Origin: Actinomycetes bacterium
GTDB taxonomy: Bacteria; Actinomycetota; Actinomycetes; Actinomycetales; Actinomycetaceae
Reading direction: 5' to 3'
DNA: 64,000 nucleotides
Assembly (NCBI GenBank): GCA_023426345.1
Contig: JAFAAX010000006.1
Coordinates: 1-64,000 of the forward strand
In this document: one piece after another, positions 45,401 through 53,284 of the stretch
How the letters are laid out: every line of letters begins with the position of its first letter
Numbering within the stretch: the first letter of the stretch is position 1
Program-made: the position numbers and the translations under genes
Notes under the pieces: model-generated
What the model saw: only the letters and a program-made list of their open reading frames with translations
What the model was told of the DNA's origin: nothing
Databases searched by the model: none

Positions 45401-47500
45401 GGCCTCTACTCGGTGACGATCGACCCGTGGAAGTGCTCCGGCTGCCTGGAGTGCGTGCAGGTCTGCGGGCCCCACGCCCTCACCGGCGTCGAGCAGGCGC
45501 CCGAGGACCTCACCCGCATGGCGGAGTCCTTCGACCTGCTGGCCCGCACCCCCAACACGCCCGCGCGCTTCACGGCCGGCGCGACGGAGGCCGGCGGCGA
45601 CCTCAAGCGGCTCTTCCTGGACCGCCGGAACTACTACGCGGTCACCGGCGGGCACGGCGCCTGCCGGGGCTGCGGCGAGATCACCGGCACCCGCATGGTG
45701 ATGGCCACCAGCCACGCGCTGGCGGACGCGCGCCGTCCGCGCGAACGCGAGGAGCTCGCCGCCGTGGTCGCCGACCTGCGCGCGAAGGCCGGCGAAGCCG
45801 GACTGGAGCCGGGACGCCGGGAGCGCCTCGCCGCCGTCCTGAGCGTGCTCGAGCACGAGCTGTACCTCCTCGAGGGCGGCCCCACCGGGCAGGGACGCTC
45901 CGCCGCCGTGGTCGCCAACGCCACCGGCTGCTCCTCCGTGTACGCCTCGACCATGCCGAACAACCCCTTCACGGACCCGTGGGTGAACTCCCTGTTCCAG
46001 GACGCCCAGCCGTTGGCCAAGGGCATGTTCGAAGGGCTGGCCACGCGCACCGTGGACCTGGTCCGCGCCCTGAGGGTCGCCCGCCTGGAGATCGCGGACG
46101 CCTACGACCCGCTCACCCAGGACAAGGCCCTGGCCACGATGGGGTGGCGCGACCTCACCGAGGAGGAGCGCCAGTGGCTGCCCACCGTCCTCACGATCGG
46201 CGGGGACGGCGCGACCTACGACATCGGCTTCGGCGCCCTGTCGCGCATCCTCGCGTCGGGCACCCCGATCAAGGCCGTGGTCCTGGACACCGGCGCCTAC
46301 TCCAACACGGGCGGGCAGGCGTCCACGGCCTCCTACACGGGCCAGGACGCCGATTTGGCGCGCATCGGCAAGGCCCATCACGGCAAGGGCGAGCAGCGCA
46401 AGGAACTGGGCCTGCTGGCCTCCTTCCATCCGAACACGCTGGTCGTCCAGACCACGACCGCCATGCAGAACCACTTCCTCGCCAACGCCGCGAAGATGCT
46501 GCGGCGCACCGACGGGCCGGTGGTCTTCGACATCTACGCACCCTGCCAGATCGAGAACGGCATCCCCGACGACCTCGGCTTCGAACGCGGCCGCCTGGCC
46601 GTCCAGTCCCGGATGTCGCCCCTATTCGTCCACGATCCCGACCAGGGGGCCATGCACTTCGACCTGACGGGCAACCCGGACGTCGACGCGCTGTGGAGCA
46701 CGCAGATGCTCCAATACGTCGACGACGCCGGCGCGGTCCAGCTCAAGGAGGTCCCGCTGACCCCGGCCGACTTCGCCGTCGGGGAGACGCGCTTCCGCAA
46801 GCAGTTCCGCTCGTTCCCGCCCGCCATGGACGAGGGCGCCCTGCCGGTCGACCAGTACGTGGCGTTGGAGCCGGAGGACCGCGAGGGGCGCGCGCCGTTC
46901 ATCTGGACGGTGGACGGCGATCGCCACCTGGTCCGCATGCTCGTGGGGGAGGGGATCGTCGACCTGGTCGAGGAGCGGCGCCGCAACTGGGTGATGCTCC
47001 AGCAGCTGGCCGGCCTGGGGGCACGGCGCGCGGACGCCGAGCGCGCCGCCGAGATCGCCCGACTGGAGGCCCAGCTGGCCGAGGCCACCGAGGCCCGCGA
47101 GACCTCGCTGGACGACATCGCCCGTGCGATGAGCGAGCTGGCGGCCTCCGCAACCGCCGCCCCGGCGCCCCTGGCGATCCCGGGACTGACCGGGGCGGGC
47201 GCCGGACCCGCGACCGCGGCCCTCACGCAGGCGGGCGCCGGGCAGACGGGGTCGCCCTCGTCGGCGTCGGACGCGCCGGTCCGTCTGGACCCCGAGGACA
47301 TCGCGAAGTGCACGGACTGCAAGACCTGCTGGCAGGAGGTGCCCGAGCTGTTCGAGCGGACCACGGTCGTCGTCGACGGGGAGGCCCGCAACGCGGCCCG
47401 GCTGATCCCCGGGGCGCTGGACACGGTGGAGATCACCGACGAGATGCGCGCGCGCCTCGCGAAGGTCGTCGCCAACTGCGACGCCGAGATCATCCACTGA
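42452..47500 (+). CDS. nifJ: Pyruvate:ferredoxin (flavodoxin) oxidoreductase with fused C-terminal ferredoxin
   Basis: A 1,682-residue protein, about 500 longer than usual NifJ. It oxidises pyruvate with CoA to acetyl-CoA and CO2, reducing ferredoxin. Domains in order: pyruvate-binding N-terminus (GYPITPSTEISENF), the inserted middle region (about 250-400), gamma domain (SVGGYGTIATGKLM, near 570), two 4Fe-4S clusters (CTGCMECALACPDA from C863, CSGCLECVQVCGPHA from C995), proximal cluster CRGCG, and the ThDP domain (GGDGATYDIGFGALSR near 1250). The unusual end is a coiled coil (about 1505-1560), a low-complexity linker holding a copy of GGTCGCCCTCGTC, and a small ferredoxin (C1620, C1623, C1626, C1676). 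ATG 42452 has GGGAGGAAG upstream. The next gene is a likely electron partner. Confidence 0.92.
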   Translation: MSTTTAPLAHTAQPGEPNAPEYPGTPSVINGNGAVAHVMKHVCGGVIGYPITPSTEISENFEAALAEGQLNVWGKHPFFFEPEGEHSAQSGALGAALTGGQFISNASSSQGILYGMESHFVTVGKRAAGFVLQVAARVVSRHSLNVMAGHDDVYALLPAGYTTFFGSNPQEAADLAAISYRTSALSLIPVVNAFDGFATSHVMSEVRLPEPALLKDYLGDPAGRIPCPTAAQEMVYGAKGRVWQLQRWLDRRAGQFESAADVEALRAWLDAHADQIEADNAGADAAPTLEHIPVELRDQWRRQWLGAWQKGTRQTVPALVDPDNPGLTGPVQNQPDFQAGVIDQRTHFLADVPALARRAMEEYSQLTGRHYRPLQTEGLEDADYVFVGLGSVCDDVRAVLPHLRAQGLKVGLVAVTLLQPFPEAELVEALSNCRAVTVLERSDLMSLTHFVEEALFKGVASRSHPGRFPGVPALADVPRLTTAVFGLGAHDLQPCDLVAAAENMAGDNASPLVYLGSRFFDEDATGAFQEMQNRLAAAYPETRLMALPVRENPQLLPEGALRIRFHSVGGYGTIATGKLMTDTLAGALGMFSKSAPKYGSEKSGAPTNYYITLSPEPVLLTNAELEDVEVVLCPDGRVFDHSNPLNGLVEGGTLILQSNRSPEETWRSLPRAARRAIRQRRIRFELIDAFAIAGRHAPTPELETRMMGIAFIGATLGGVDRIHARTSPEELHEKVRSQIQKKFGSKGSTVVEGNMAVIEEGLTALVPVPYATAEYEAIDAEPDPGERLGAAVSASMAPAACASCHLFDPDYFADIMGDAFRAGTIGRAPVMPGVGSFLPTGTAAGKDKGMFRRNVPVFDASLCTGCMECALACPDAAIPNAVHELDALIATAIARLDVPAERRAALSAQTHAIAERVRRAYRASKDAGAFPELVVQAVDELTPSDDFRLRHDFDAVAEVLAQLPVARTRPFFDAMENETPGTGGLYSVTIDPWKCSGCLECVQVCGPHALTGVEQAPEDLTRMAESFDLLARTPNTPARFTAGATEAGGDLKRLFLDRRNYYAVTGGHGACRGCGEITGTRMVMATSHALADARRPREREELAAVVADLRAKAGEAGLEPGRRERLAAVLSVLEHELYLLEGGPTGQGRSAAVVANATGCSSVYASTMPNNPFTDPWVNSLFQDAQPLAKGMFEGLATRTVDLVRALRVARLEIADAYDPLTQDKALATMGWRDLTEEERQWLPTVLTIGGDGATYDIGFGALSRILASGTPIKAVVLDTGAYSNTGGQASTASYTGQDADLARIGKAHHGKGEQRKELGLLASFHPNTLVVQTTTAMQNHFLANAAKMLRRTDGPVVFDIYAPCQIENGIPDDLGFERGRLAVQSRMSPLFVHDPDQGAMHFDLTGNPDVDALWSTQMLQYVDDAGAVQLKEVPLTPADFAVGETRFRKQFRSFPPAMDEGALPVDQYVALEPEDREGRAPFIWTVDGDRHLVRMLVGEGIVDLVEERRRNWVMLQQLAGLGARRADAERAAEIARLEAQLAEATEARETSLDDIARAMSELAASATAAPAPLAIPGLTGAGAGPATAALTQAGAGQTGSPSSASDAPVRLDPEDIAKCTDCKTCWQEVPELFERTTVVVDGEARNAARLIPGALDTVEITDEMRARLAKVVANCDAEIIH

Positions 47501-47525
47501 CGGCCCGACGGAGAGGGGAGACGCC

Positions 47526-50408
47526 ATGAGCGACGAACTGACCACCTACCTGCAGGCCACGGCCACGTTGGAGCGCAGCGCCGAACAGGTCCACGCCTTG
47601 TCCGGCAGCGAGCCGGTGGGCGCCTACCACGCGCAGATGGACCTGCTGGCCCGGCGCCTGCAGGCCGATCCGCGGCCCTTCCGGCCGATGTTCATCTCCG
47701 ACGGGATGGCGGCCGTCGCGGCGGAGTTCCGCGCCGGAGAGCTGTCGGAGGGGCTCACCCAGCAGCTGTGGGCCCAGCTGCTGCGCGACGGGGACGGGGC
47801 GCGTCTGCTCATGCGCTTCGTGTGGGACCTGCCGCTGGGCAAGAAGCGCGTCTTCATCCGGGCCATCGACCGGTGGCTGAGCGGGCGCTACCCGATGTTC
47901 GAGGGGTTGTCCGAGGGGTGGCCCGCCAACATCGGGATCCCGCCGCGGGTGCGCGGCCCCGAGGAGCGCCGGGCGGACTTCGGCCTGGTCAACCAGGGGT
48001 ACCTGGGCTACATGAACGACGGCTACTCCCAGCGCGAGGTCGACCTGTTCGTCTGGTTGGAGGCGCTGCGCGACAAGCAGTGCGCCGACCGGCCCTGCCA
48101 GCTGGGGGAGTTCCTGGCCGAGTGCGGGCCGAAGACGCCGCCCACGGGCGGCTGCCCGGTCCAGGTCCACATCCCCGAGATGATGGAGCTGGTGGGCACC
48201 GGCCGGTTCCGGGAGGCGCTGGAGCTGGTCGAGGCCATCAACCCGCTGCCCAACGTCACGGGCCGCGTCTGCCCTCAGGAGCTCCAGTGCCAGTCCGTGT
48301 GCGCGCATAAGCACGCCATGGAGATCGGGCAGCTCGAGTGGTTCCTGCCCCAGCGCGAGCGCGTCGTCAATCCCACGGGCAACGTCGCGCGCTACGCCGG
48401 GCGGCCGAACCCCTGGCTGACTGCCGAGAGGCCGCCGGTGGCCGTGGTGGGATCCGGGCCGTCGGGCCTGGTCACCGCCTTCCTGCTGGCTGCCCAGGGT
48501 ACGCCCGTCACCGTCTTCGAGTCCTTCCACGAACTCGGCGGCGTGCTGCGCTACGGCATCCCGGAGTTCCGGCTGCCGAACTCGTTGATCGACGACGTCG
48601 TCGAGAAGATCACGGCGCTCGGGGGGCGGTTCGTCACGAATTTCGTGGTCGGCAAGACGGCCACGCTGTCGGACCTGCGCGCCGCCGGTTTCGCCGAGGT
48701 CTTCGTCGGCTCCGGCGCCGGCCTGCCGCGCTTCATGAACATCCCCGGCGAGCACCTGGTCGGCGTGATGAGCGCCAACGAGTTCCTCACCCGCGTCAAC
48801 CTCATGCAGGGGCACCGCGAGGGGCATGAGACGCCCCTGCCGGAGTGCGACGGCAAGCGCGTGATGGTGGTCGGCGGCGGCAACACCGCGATGGACGCCG
48901 CGCGCGTCGCGCGGCGCCTCGGCGGCGAGGTGACGATCTGCTACCGGCGCACGCGCGCCGAGATGCCCGCCCGCGTCGAGGAACTGGCCCACGCGTTGGA
49001 GGAGGGGATCCGGCTCCAGACGCTGCGGTCGCCCTCGTCCTTCGAGGAGAGGTCCGACGGCAGCGCGACCGTGGCCCGCGCGATCCTCGACGTCATGGAG
49101 CTGGGGGAGCCCGACGCCTCGGGTCGGCGCCGGCCTGTCGCCACGGGGGCGGCCGAGACCGTGGACGTCGACCTGGTCATTATGGCGCTGGGCAACGCCG
49201 CCAATCCGATCATCCGGGAGTCCGAGCCCGGGCTGGCGGCCGACCGGCGCGGCGTGTTCACGCTGGCGGAGGACTCGCAGGAGACCTCGATGCTGGGCGT
49301 GTACTCCGGCGGCGATGCGGCCCGCGGCGGATCGACGGCCGTGCGGGCCGCCGGCGACGGGCAGGCGGCCGCCCACCAGATCGAGGCCCTCGCCCAGGAG
49401 ATGGGAGCCGACGAGGTCCGCGACCGGGTCCGCCGGGCGCGGCGCTACACGGACACGGCCACGACGGCGAACACCATCGTGGGGCGCCGCGAGCTGGCGC
49501 CGAACATCGTGGAGCTCACGATCCGCGCGCCCATGATCGCGGAGTCCGCGCAGGCCGGGCAGTTCGTCCGGGTGCTCACGCGGCCCGACTCCGAGATGAT
49601 CCCGCTGACGCTGGCCGACTGGTCCGCGCCGGAGGGGACGATCACGCTGGTCATCCAGGGCATGGGGACGACCTCGCGCCAGATCAACCGGATGCGCGTG
49701 GGTGAGGCCTTCCAGGGCATCGCGGGCCCGCTGGGGCGTCCGTCCGAGGTCCGTCGGGCCCCCGAGGGGTCGACGGTCGTCTTCACGGCCGGCGGCCTCG
49801 GGCTGCCGCCCGTCTACCCCATCGCCCGGGAGAACCTGCGCGCCGGCAACCACGTCACCCTGATCGCCGGGTTCCGGTCGGCCGATCTGGTGTTCTGGAT
49901 CGGCGAGGGCGAACGCGTCGACACCCTCCAGGAGGAGTACGGCGACCGCCTGCGGGTCCTGTTCACGTCCAACGACGGGACGCTGGGCGTCAAGGGCTTC
50001 GTCACCGTGCCGCTGGAGGAGATGCTCGAGGAGGACCTGCGCGGGGTCGGCCGCCCGCTCGCCGAGGTCACCACCATCGGGCCGCCGCTCATGATGCGCT
50101 CGGTCGCCGACCTCACCCGCGGGTACGGCGTGCGCACCGTCGCGTCGGTCAACTCGATCATGGTGGACGCGACCGGCATGTGCGGGGCCTGCATGGTGCC
50201 CTGCGTCGAGGACGGCACGCCGGTGCGGCGCCACGCCTGCATCGACGGCCCGGAGCTGGACGCGCACACCATCGACTGGGACAAGTTCCTGCCCCGCTTC
50301 AAGGCGTTCGCCTCCCAGGAGAGGGCCTCGATGGCGCGTGAGGCGGCGGCGGACGCGGTGGCGGACGCGGTGGCGGCGGGGACCGGCGGCGCCCAGTCCG
50401 TGGGGTGA
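47526..50408 (+). CDS. Single-chain NfnAB-like flavoprotein (GltD domain plus ferredoxin-NADP reductase-like domain)
   Basis: A 960-residue protein 25 bases after nifJ. Residues 1-150 are not recognised. A cysteine-rich GltD-type N-domain follows (GGCPVQVHIPEMM, CPQELQCQSVC), then an FAD Rossmann (VAVVGSGPSGLV, 306 onward) and an NADPH Rossmann (VMVVGGGNTAMDAARVARR, about 446). From about 640 lies an FNR/PyrK-like domain with a 2Fe-2S site (C886, C889, C893, C905 region). Separate NfnB and NfnA subunits contain these two halves in electron-bifurcating transhydrogenases; here they are fused, large half first. Likely role: moving electrons between reduced ferredoxin from the PFOR and NAD(P). 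Whether it bifurcates cannot be told from sequence. Confidence 0.85.
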   Translation: MSDELTTYLQATATLERSAEQVHALSGSEPVGAYHAQMDLLARRLQADPRPFRPMFISDGMAAVAAEFRAGELSEGLTQQLWAQLLRDGDGARLLMRFVWDLPLGKKRVFIRAIDRWLSGRYPMFEGLSEGWPANIGIPPRVRGPEERRADFGLVNQGYLGYMNDGYSQREVDLFVWLEALRDKQCADRPCQLGEFLAECGPKTPPTGGCPVQVHIPEMMELVGTGRFREALELVEAINPLPNVTGRVCPQELQCQSVCAHKHAMEIGQLEWFLPQRERVVNPTGNVARYAGRPNPWLTAERPPVAVVGSGPSGLVTAFLLAAQGTPVTVFESFHELGGVLRYGIPEFRLPNSLIDDVVEKITALGGRFVTNFVVGKTATLSDLRAAGFAEVFVGSGAGLPRFMNIPGEHLVGVMSANEFLTRVNLMQGHREGHETPLPECDGKRVMVVGGGNTAMDAARVARRLGGEVTICYRRTRAEMPARVEELAHALEEGIRLQTLRSPSSFEERSDGSATVARAILDVMELGEPDASGRRRPVATGAAETVDVDLVIMALGNAANPIIRESEPGLAADRRGVFTLAEDSQETSMLGVYSGGDAARGGSTAVRAAGDGQAAAHQIEALAQEMGADEVRDRVRRARRYTDTATTANTIVGRRELAPNIVELTIRAPMIAESAQAGQFVRVLTRPDSEMIPLTLADWSAPEGTITLVIQGMGTTSRQINRMRVGEAFQGIAGPLGRPSEVRRAPEGSTVVFTAGGLGLPPVYPIARENLRAGNHVTLIAGFRSADLVFWIGEGERVDTLQEEYGDRLRVLFTSNDGTLGVKGFVTVPLEEMLEEDLRGVGRPLAEVTTIGPPLMMRSVADLTRGYGVRTVASVNSIMVDATGMCGACMVPCVEDGTPVRRHACIDGPELDAHTIDWDKFLPRFKAFASQERASMAREAAADAVADAVAAGTGGAQSVG

Positions 50409-50411
50409 GCC

Positions 50412-50451
50412 TGCCCTCCTGCCCTCCTGCCCTCCCGCCCTCCCGCCCTCT
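50412..50451 (+). repeat. 8-bp tandem repeat (TGCCCTCC/CGCCCTCC, five units)
   Basis: Immediately after the flavoprotein stop, five eight-base units run head to tail, three of TGCCCTCC then two of the CGCCCTC(C/T) form. No coding sense. It lies next to the inverted repeats that flank the following minus-strand gene. Confidence 0.7.
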
Positions 50452-50452
50452 C

Positions 50453-50488
50453 CGCGAGAACGGTCGGCGTTCGCGCCGAGAACGGTCG
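50453..50488. repeat. Left inverted-repeat arm flanking the nuclease-fold gene
   Basis: CCGCGAGAACGGTCG starts this element and CGAGAACGGTCG recurs 22 bases later (50455-50466 and 50477-50488). The inverse of the same two-box pattern is found at 51755-51788, on the far side of the gene at 50502-51524. Confidence 0.7.
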
Positions 50489-50501
50489 AACGGCCGCTTC
50501 G

Positions 50502-51524
50502 TCAGAACCCGTACAGCGGCTCCTCCCACCGGGTCCACAACGACCGGAGCCCATGCCCGTCGCGGGTCTCGCCGAGGTACCGGTCGAGCAGTTCCAGCAC
50601 CAGAGACGTGTCGTGGACGTCATGGGATGTCAGGTTCACCAGGTCGACGCCGGTGTCGCGGATGTCCTGGTCGCGGGACTGCTGGTGGAGGCGGTACTGA
50701 GCACCGGCGTCGCCCTCGTACTTGACGTCGCCTGAGATGTCGATGCCGATGCGCGCGCGACGGCACCCGAAGTCGGTCCATCGGTCGCCGCTCCGGGTCG
50801 GCACCTTCATCTGGGGCTCCAGGGCCGAGTAGCCGGCGGCTAGGGCGATGCGGTGGAACGCGGACTCGTACGGCGACTCCGAGAAGGGGGAGGCGGTCCC
50901 GAGCATCTCGCGGGCCTGCCGGACGCCGCGCTGATGGGCGCAGGGACGAAGCGCTTCGAGGAGCTCACGACGCAGCGCCATCCACTGCGACTGAACGTCC
51001 GCCCGGCATTCCCTCCACCTCGGATCGCGCCCGATCGCCAGCGGGATCAGCGACTCGACCGCGACCTTCGCGTCGTCAGGCGGAAGGAACCGGGCGCAGT
51101 GGAGGATCGTCTGTGCGAGGCCCGTGGCGAGGACGTCGTCGACGAGGACGAGGTCGCCCTCGTCGATCTGCATCCGATGGCAGACCACTGATCGGCCACT
51201 CAGCCTGAGGCGGCGCTGTTTCCGCGAGAGCGCAGTCCGCGGCGGTTGATGGGCGCCCCGGCTGCCGTGGTGCGACCACGGCATCCAGAGGTGCGCCTGC
51301 TCGGTCGTCCGCCAGAGCTTGCCGCCGTGCAGGAGAACGGCGCTCTGCAGGACGGCCACTCCGTCCGCGATTCCATTCGATGCCGAGTCCAGTCTCCGCA
51401 GATGGGTGATGGCGGCGTCCTCCCACGGGGTGGCTCCGAGAAGGGCGCTCGGGGGAGCGTCTCCGGCGGCAAGGCGTGCCGATAGCGAGTTGGTCTGGGC
51501 AATGTCCCTCGTGATGTTGTCCAT
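50502..51524 (-). CDS. Hypothetical protein with C-terminal VSR/DUF559-like nuclease fold
   Basis: A 340-residue protein from ATG 51524 (TTG 51533 in frame). The N-terminus resembles AbiEi-type helix-turn-helix proteins only weakly. The C-terminal 110 residues look like the VSR/DUF559 restriction-endonuclease fold seen in many actinobacterial orphan proteins: PYESAFHRIALAAGY, EPQMKVP, WTDFGC, and a candidate catalytic GIDISGDVKYEG. The catalytic pattern is not perfectly canonical, so activity is uncertain. A short AT-rich stretch (51531-51560) with a TATAAA box lies just upstream. No ribosome site is visible. It is flanked by matching inverted repeats and interrupts a run of plus-strand genes, suggesting an insertion. 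Confidence 0.65.
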   Translation of the reverse strand: MDNITRDIAQTNSLSARLAAGDAPPSALLGATPWEDAAITHLRRLDSASNGIADGVAVLQSAVLLHGGKLWRTTEQAHLWMPWSHHGSRGAHQPPRTALSRKQRRLRLSGRSVVCHRMQIDEGDLVLVDDVLATGLAQTILHCARFLPPDDAKVAVESLIPLAIGRDPRWRECRADVQSQWMALRRELLEALRPCAHQRGVRQAREMLGTASPFSESPYESAFHRIALAAGYSALEPQMKVPTRSGDRWTDFGCRRARIGIDISGDVKYEGDAGAQYRLHQQSRDQDIRDTGVDLVNLTSHDVHDTSLVLELLDRYLGETRDGHGLRSLWTRWEEPLYGF

Positions 51525-51754
51525 GCCAATCAATGATTGTTTATATCGTTGGGGTTTGTTCCGTCATCCATAGAACTGTGGATAGGTGGCGATTGGGTGC
51601 TGTGGATAGCTGTTCTCGGCCTCAGCCCCGGCCCCGGCGCGCGCCGAGCCCCGCCACTGGAGTGCCTCGCCCACGAGACTCGACTCAGGCGTGACTCGTG
51701 CCGGCCGCGGGAACCCAGCCACGCGGGGCCGCCCTCGTCCATGGCGGGGACGGA

Positions 51755-51788
51755 ACCGTTCTCGAGCGAAAAGACGACCGTTCTCGCG
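51755..51788. repeat. Right inverted-repeat arm flanking the nuclease-fold gene
   Basis: ACCGTTCTCG (51755-51764) and CGACCGTTCTCG (51775-51786) are the reverse complement of the left arm at 50453-50488, including the continued CGG at the outer edge and the similar spacing between the two boxes. Confidence 0.7.
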
Positions 51789-51945
51789 GGGGAGGGGAGC
51801 GGACAGGGGGCGCGGGTCCGCGAAGGAGAGGACTCCGCCGTCACAATCGGCCGGTTGACGGGACGGGCCGAGCCGTCAGGAGGACCACCCCTACGCTGGC
51901 CCCAGCGCCGTCGCCCGGGCGGTGCCCCTCACCCCAGGAGGACCC

Positions 51946-53127
51946 ATGGCCATCCGCACCACCCATGTCGGCTCGCTGCCGCGCACACCCGAACTGCTCG
52001 AGGCGAACGCGCACCGCGCGGACCTGCCGGAGGAGCAGTTCTCCCGCATCGTCCAGGAGTCCGTCGACCAGGTGGTCGCCCGCCAGCACGAGATCGGCCT
52101 GGACATCGTCAACGACGGCGAGTACGGGCACGCGATGTCGGCCAGCGTGGACTACGGCGCGTGGTGGACGTACTCGTTCGGACGCTTCTCCGGCCTGGAG
52201 GTGCTCGACGCGGCCACCGTCACGGAGGTCGTCCCCGCTGCCGGCGCGCCCGTGGAGCTGGCGCCCTTCTCCCAGCGGCGCGACTGGGTGGCATTCCACG
52301 ACGCCTACTCCGACCCGGAGTCCGGGATCAGCCTGGGCTCCGGCGGCGGCCAGGGCTTCCCCACCATCACGGGCCCCGTCTCCTACATCGGACAGGCCGA
52401 GGTCGCCCGCGACATCGAGGGCCTCACCCGTGCGCTCGCGGCCAACGGCCTCACCCCCGCCGACGGCTTCATCGCGGCGGTGGCGCCGGGATCGGCGGCC
52501 CGCGTCGGCAACGCCTACTACCAGGACGACGCAGCGGTCCTGGACGCCTGGGCCGACGCCCTCCACGAGGAGTACACGGCCATCACGGACGCGGGCTTCA
52601 CCCTGCAGCTCGACGACCCCGGGCTCGCGGAGGCCTGGGACCAGGTCAATCCCGAGCCCAGCCTGTCCGCCTACCGCGAGTACGTGGCCCAGCGGATCGC
52701 CGCGATCAACCGCGCCCTGGAGGGCATCCCCGCCGAGCAGGTGCGCCTCCATGTCTGTTGGGGCTCCTGGCACGGCCCCCACACCACGGACCTCCCGTTC
52801 AAGGACTTCGTCGACCTGGTGCTGCGCGCCAACGTCCACGGCTACACCTTCGAGGCGGCCAACGTCCGCCACGAGCACGAGTGGACGATCTGGACCGACG
52901 GCATCCTCCCCGACGACAAGGTCATCATCCCCGGCGTCGTGTCGCACTCGACGAACGTCGTCGAGCATCCCGAGCTGGTCGCCCAGCGCATCCGCCGCTT
53001 CACCGACGCCGTGGGCGCGGACCGCGTCATCGCCTCCACGGACTGCGGCCTGGGCGGGCGCATCCACCCGTCCATCGCCTGGGCGAAGCTGGAGTCCCTG
53101 GTGGAGGGCGCCCGCCTGGTCGGCTGA
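51946..53127 (+). CDS. Cobalamin-independent methionine synthase-like protein
   Basis: A 393-residue protein homologous to the C-terminal catalytic barrel of MetE, without its N-terminal half. The start MAIRTTHVGSLPRTPELL carries the conserved HVGSLPR. Candidate zinc ligands are seen in LHVCWGSWHGPH and the Cys of STDCGLGGR. Short MetE-like proteins of this type transfer methyl groups from substrates other than 5-methyl-tetrahydrofolate triglutamate, or act on epoxyalkane:CoM-like substrates; most are uncharacterised. ATG 51946 has AGGAGG seven bases upstream. A GACGAGGGCG repeat copy (51730-51739, inverse strand) lies upstream. Confidence 0.85.
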   Translation: MAIRTTHVGSLPRTPELLEANAHRADLPEEQFSRIVQESVDQVVARQHEIGLDIVNDGEYGHAMSASVDYGAWWTYSFGRFSGLEVLDAATVTEVVPAAGAPVELAPFSQRRDWVAFHDAYSDPESGISLGSGGGQGFPTITGPVSYIGQAEVARDIEGLTRALAANGLTPADGFIAAVAPGSAARVGNAYYQDDAAVLDAWADALHEEYTAITDAGFTLQLDDPGLAEAWDQVNPEPSLSAYREYVAQRIAAINRALEGIPAEQVRLHVCWGSWHGPHTTDLPFKDFVDLVLRANVHGYTFEAANVRHEHEWTIWTDGILPDDKVIIPGVVSHSTNVVEHPELVAQRIRRFTDAVGADRVIASTDCGLGGRIHPSIAWAKLESLVEGARLVG

Positions 53128-53284
53128 ACCGGGCCGCCCGTGGCGCCGCGTGCGCCCGATCCGCGGACGGACCAGATCCTCTGGCTCCCCTCCGGCCACA
53201 ATGGACGCGCGAAGAGGACGCACGCCCTCGCGAGGATCCCACCCCGCGGGGGCGTCGTCCTCGTCAATGGAGGAGTGAGACGAC

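Noticed and set aside
42365..46474. Open frame of 1,369 codons on the minus strand opposite the PFOR gene
   Set aside because: It is the antisense shadow of a very GC-rich gene; the residue composition is Arg/Gly/His-heavy with no family motif, while the plus strand encodes an intact PFOR.
42667..47529. Second plus-strand frame of 1,620 codons over the PFOR gene
   Set aside because: Arg/Pro/Gly-rich shadow frame with no recognisable domain. The PFOR frame has all cluster and ThDP motifs.
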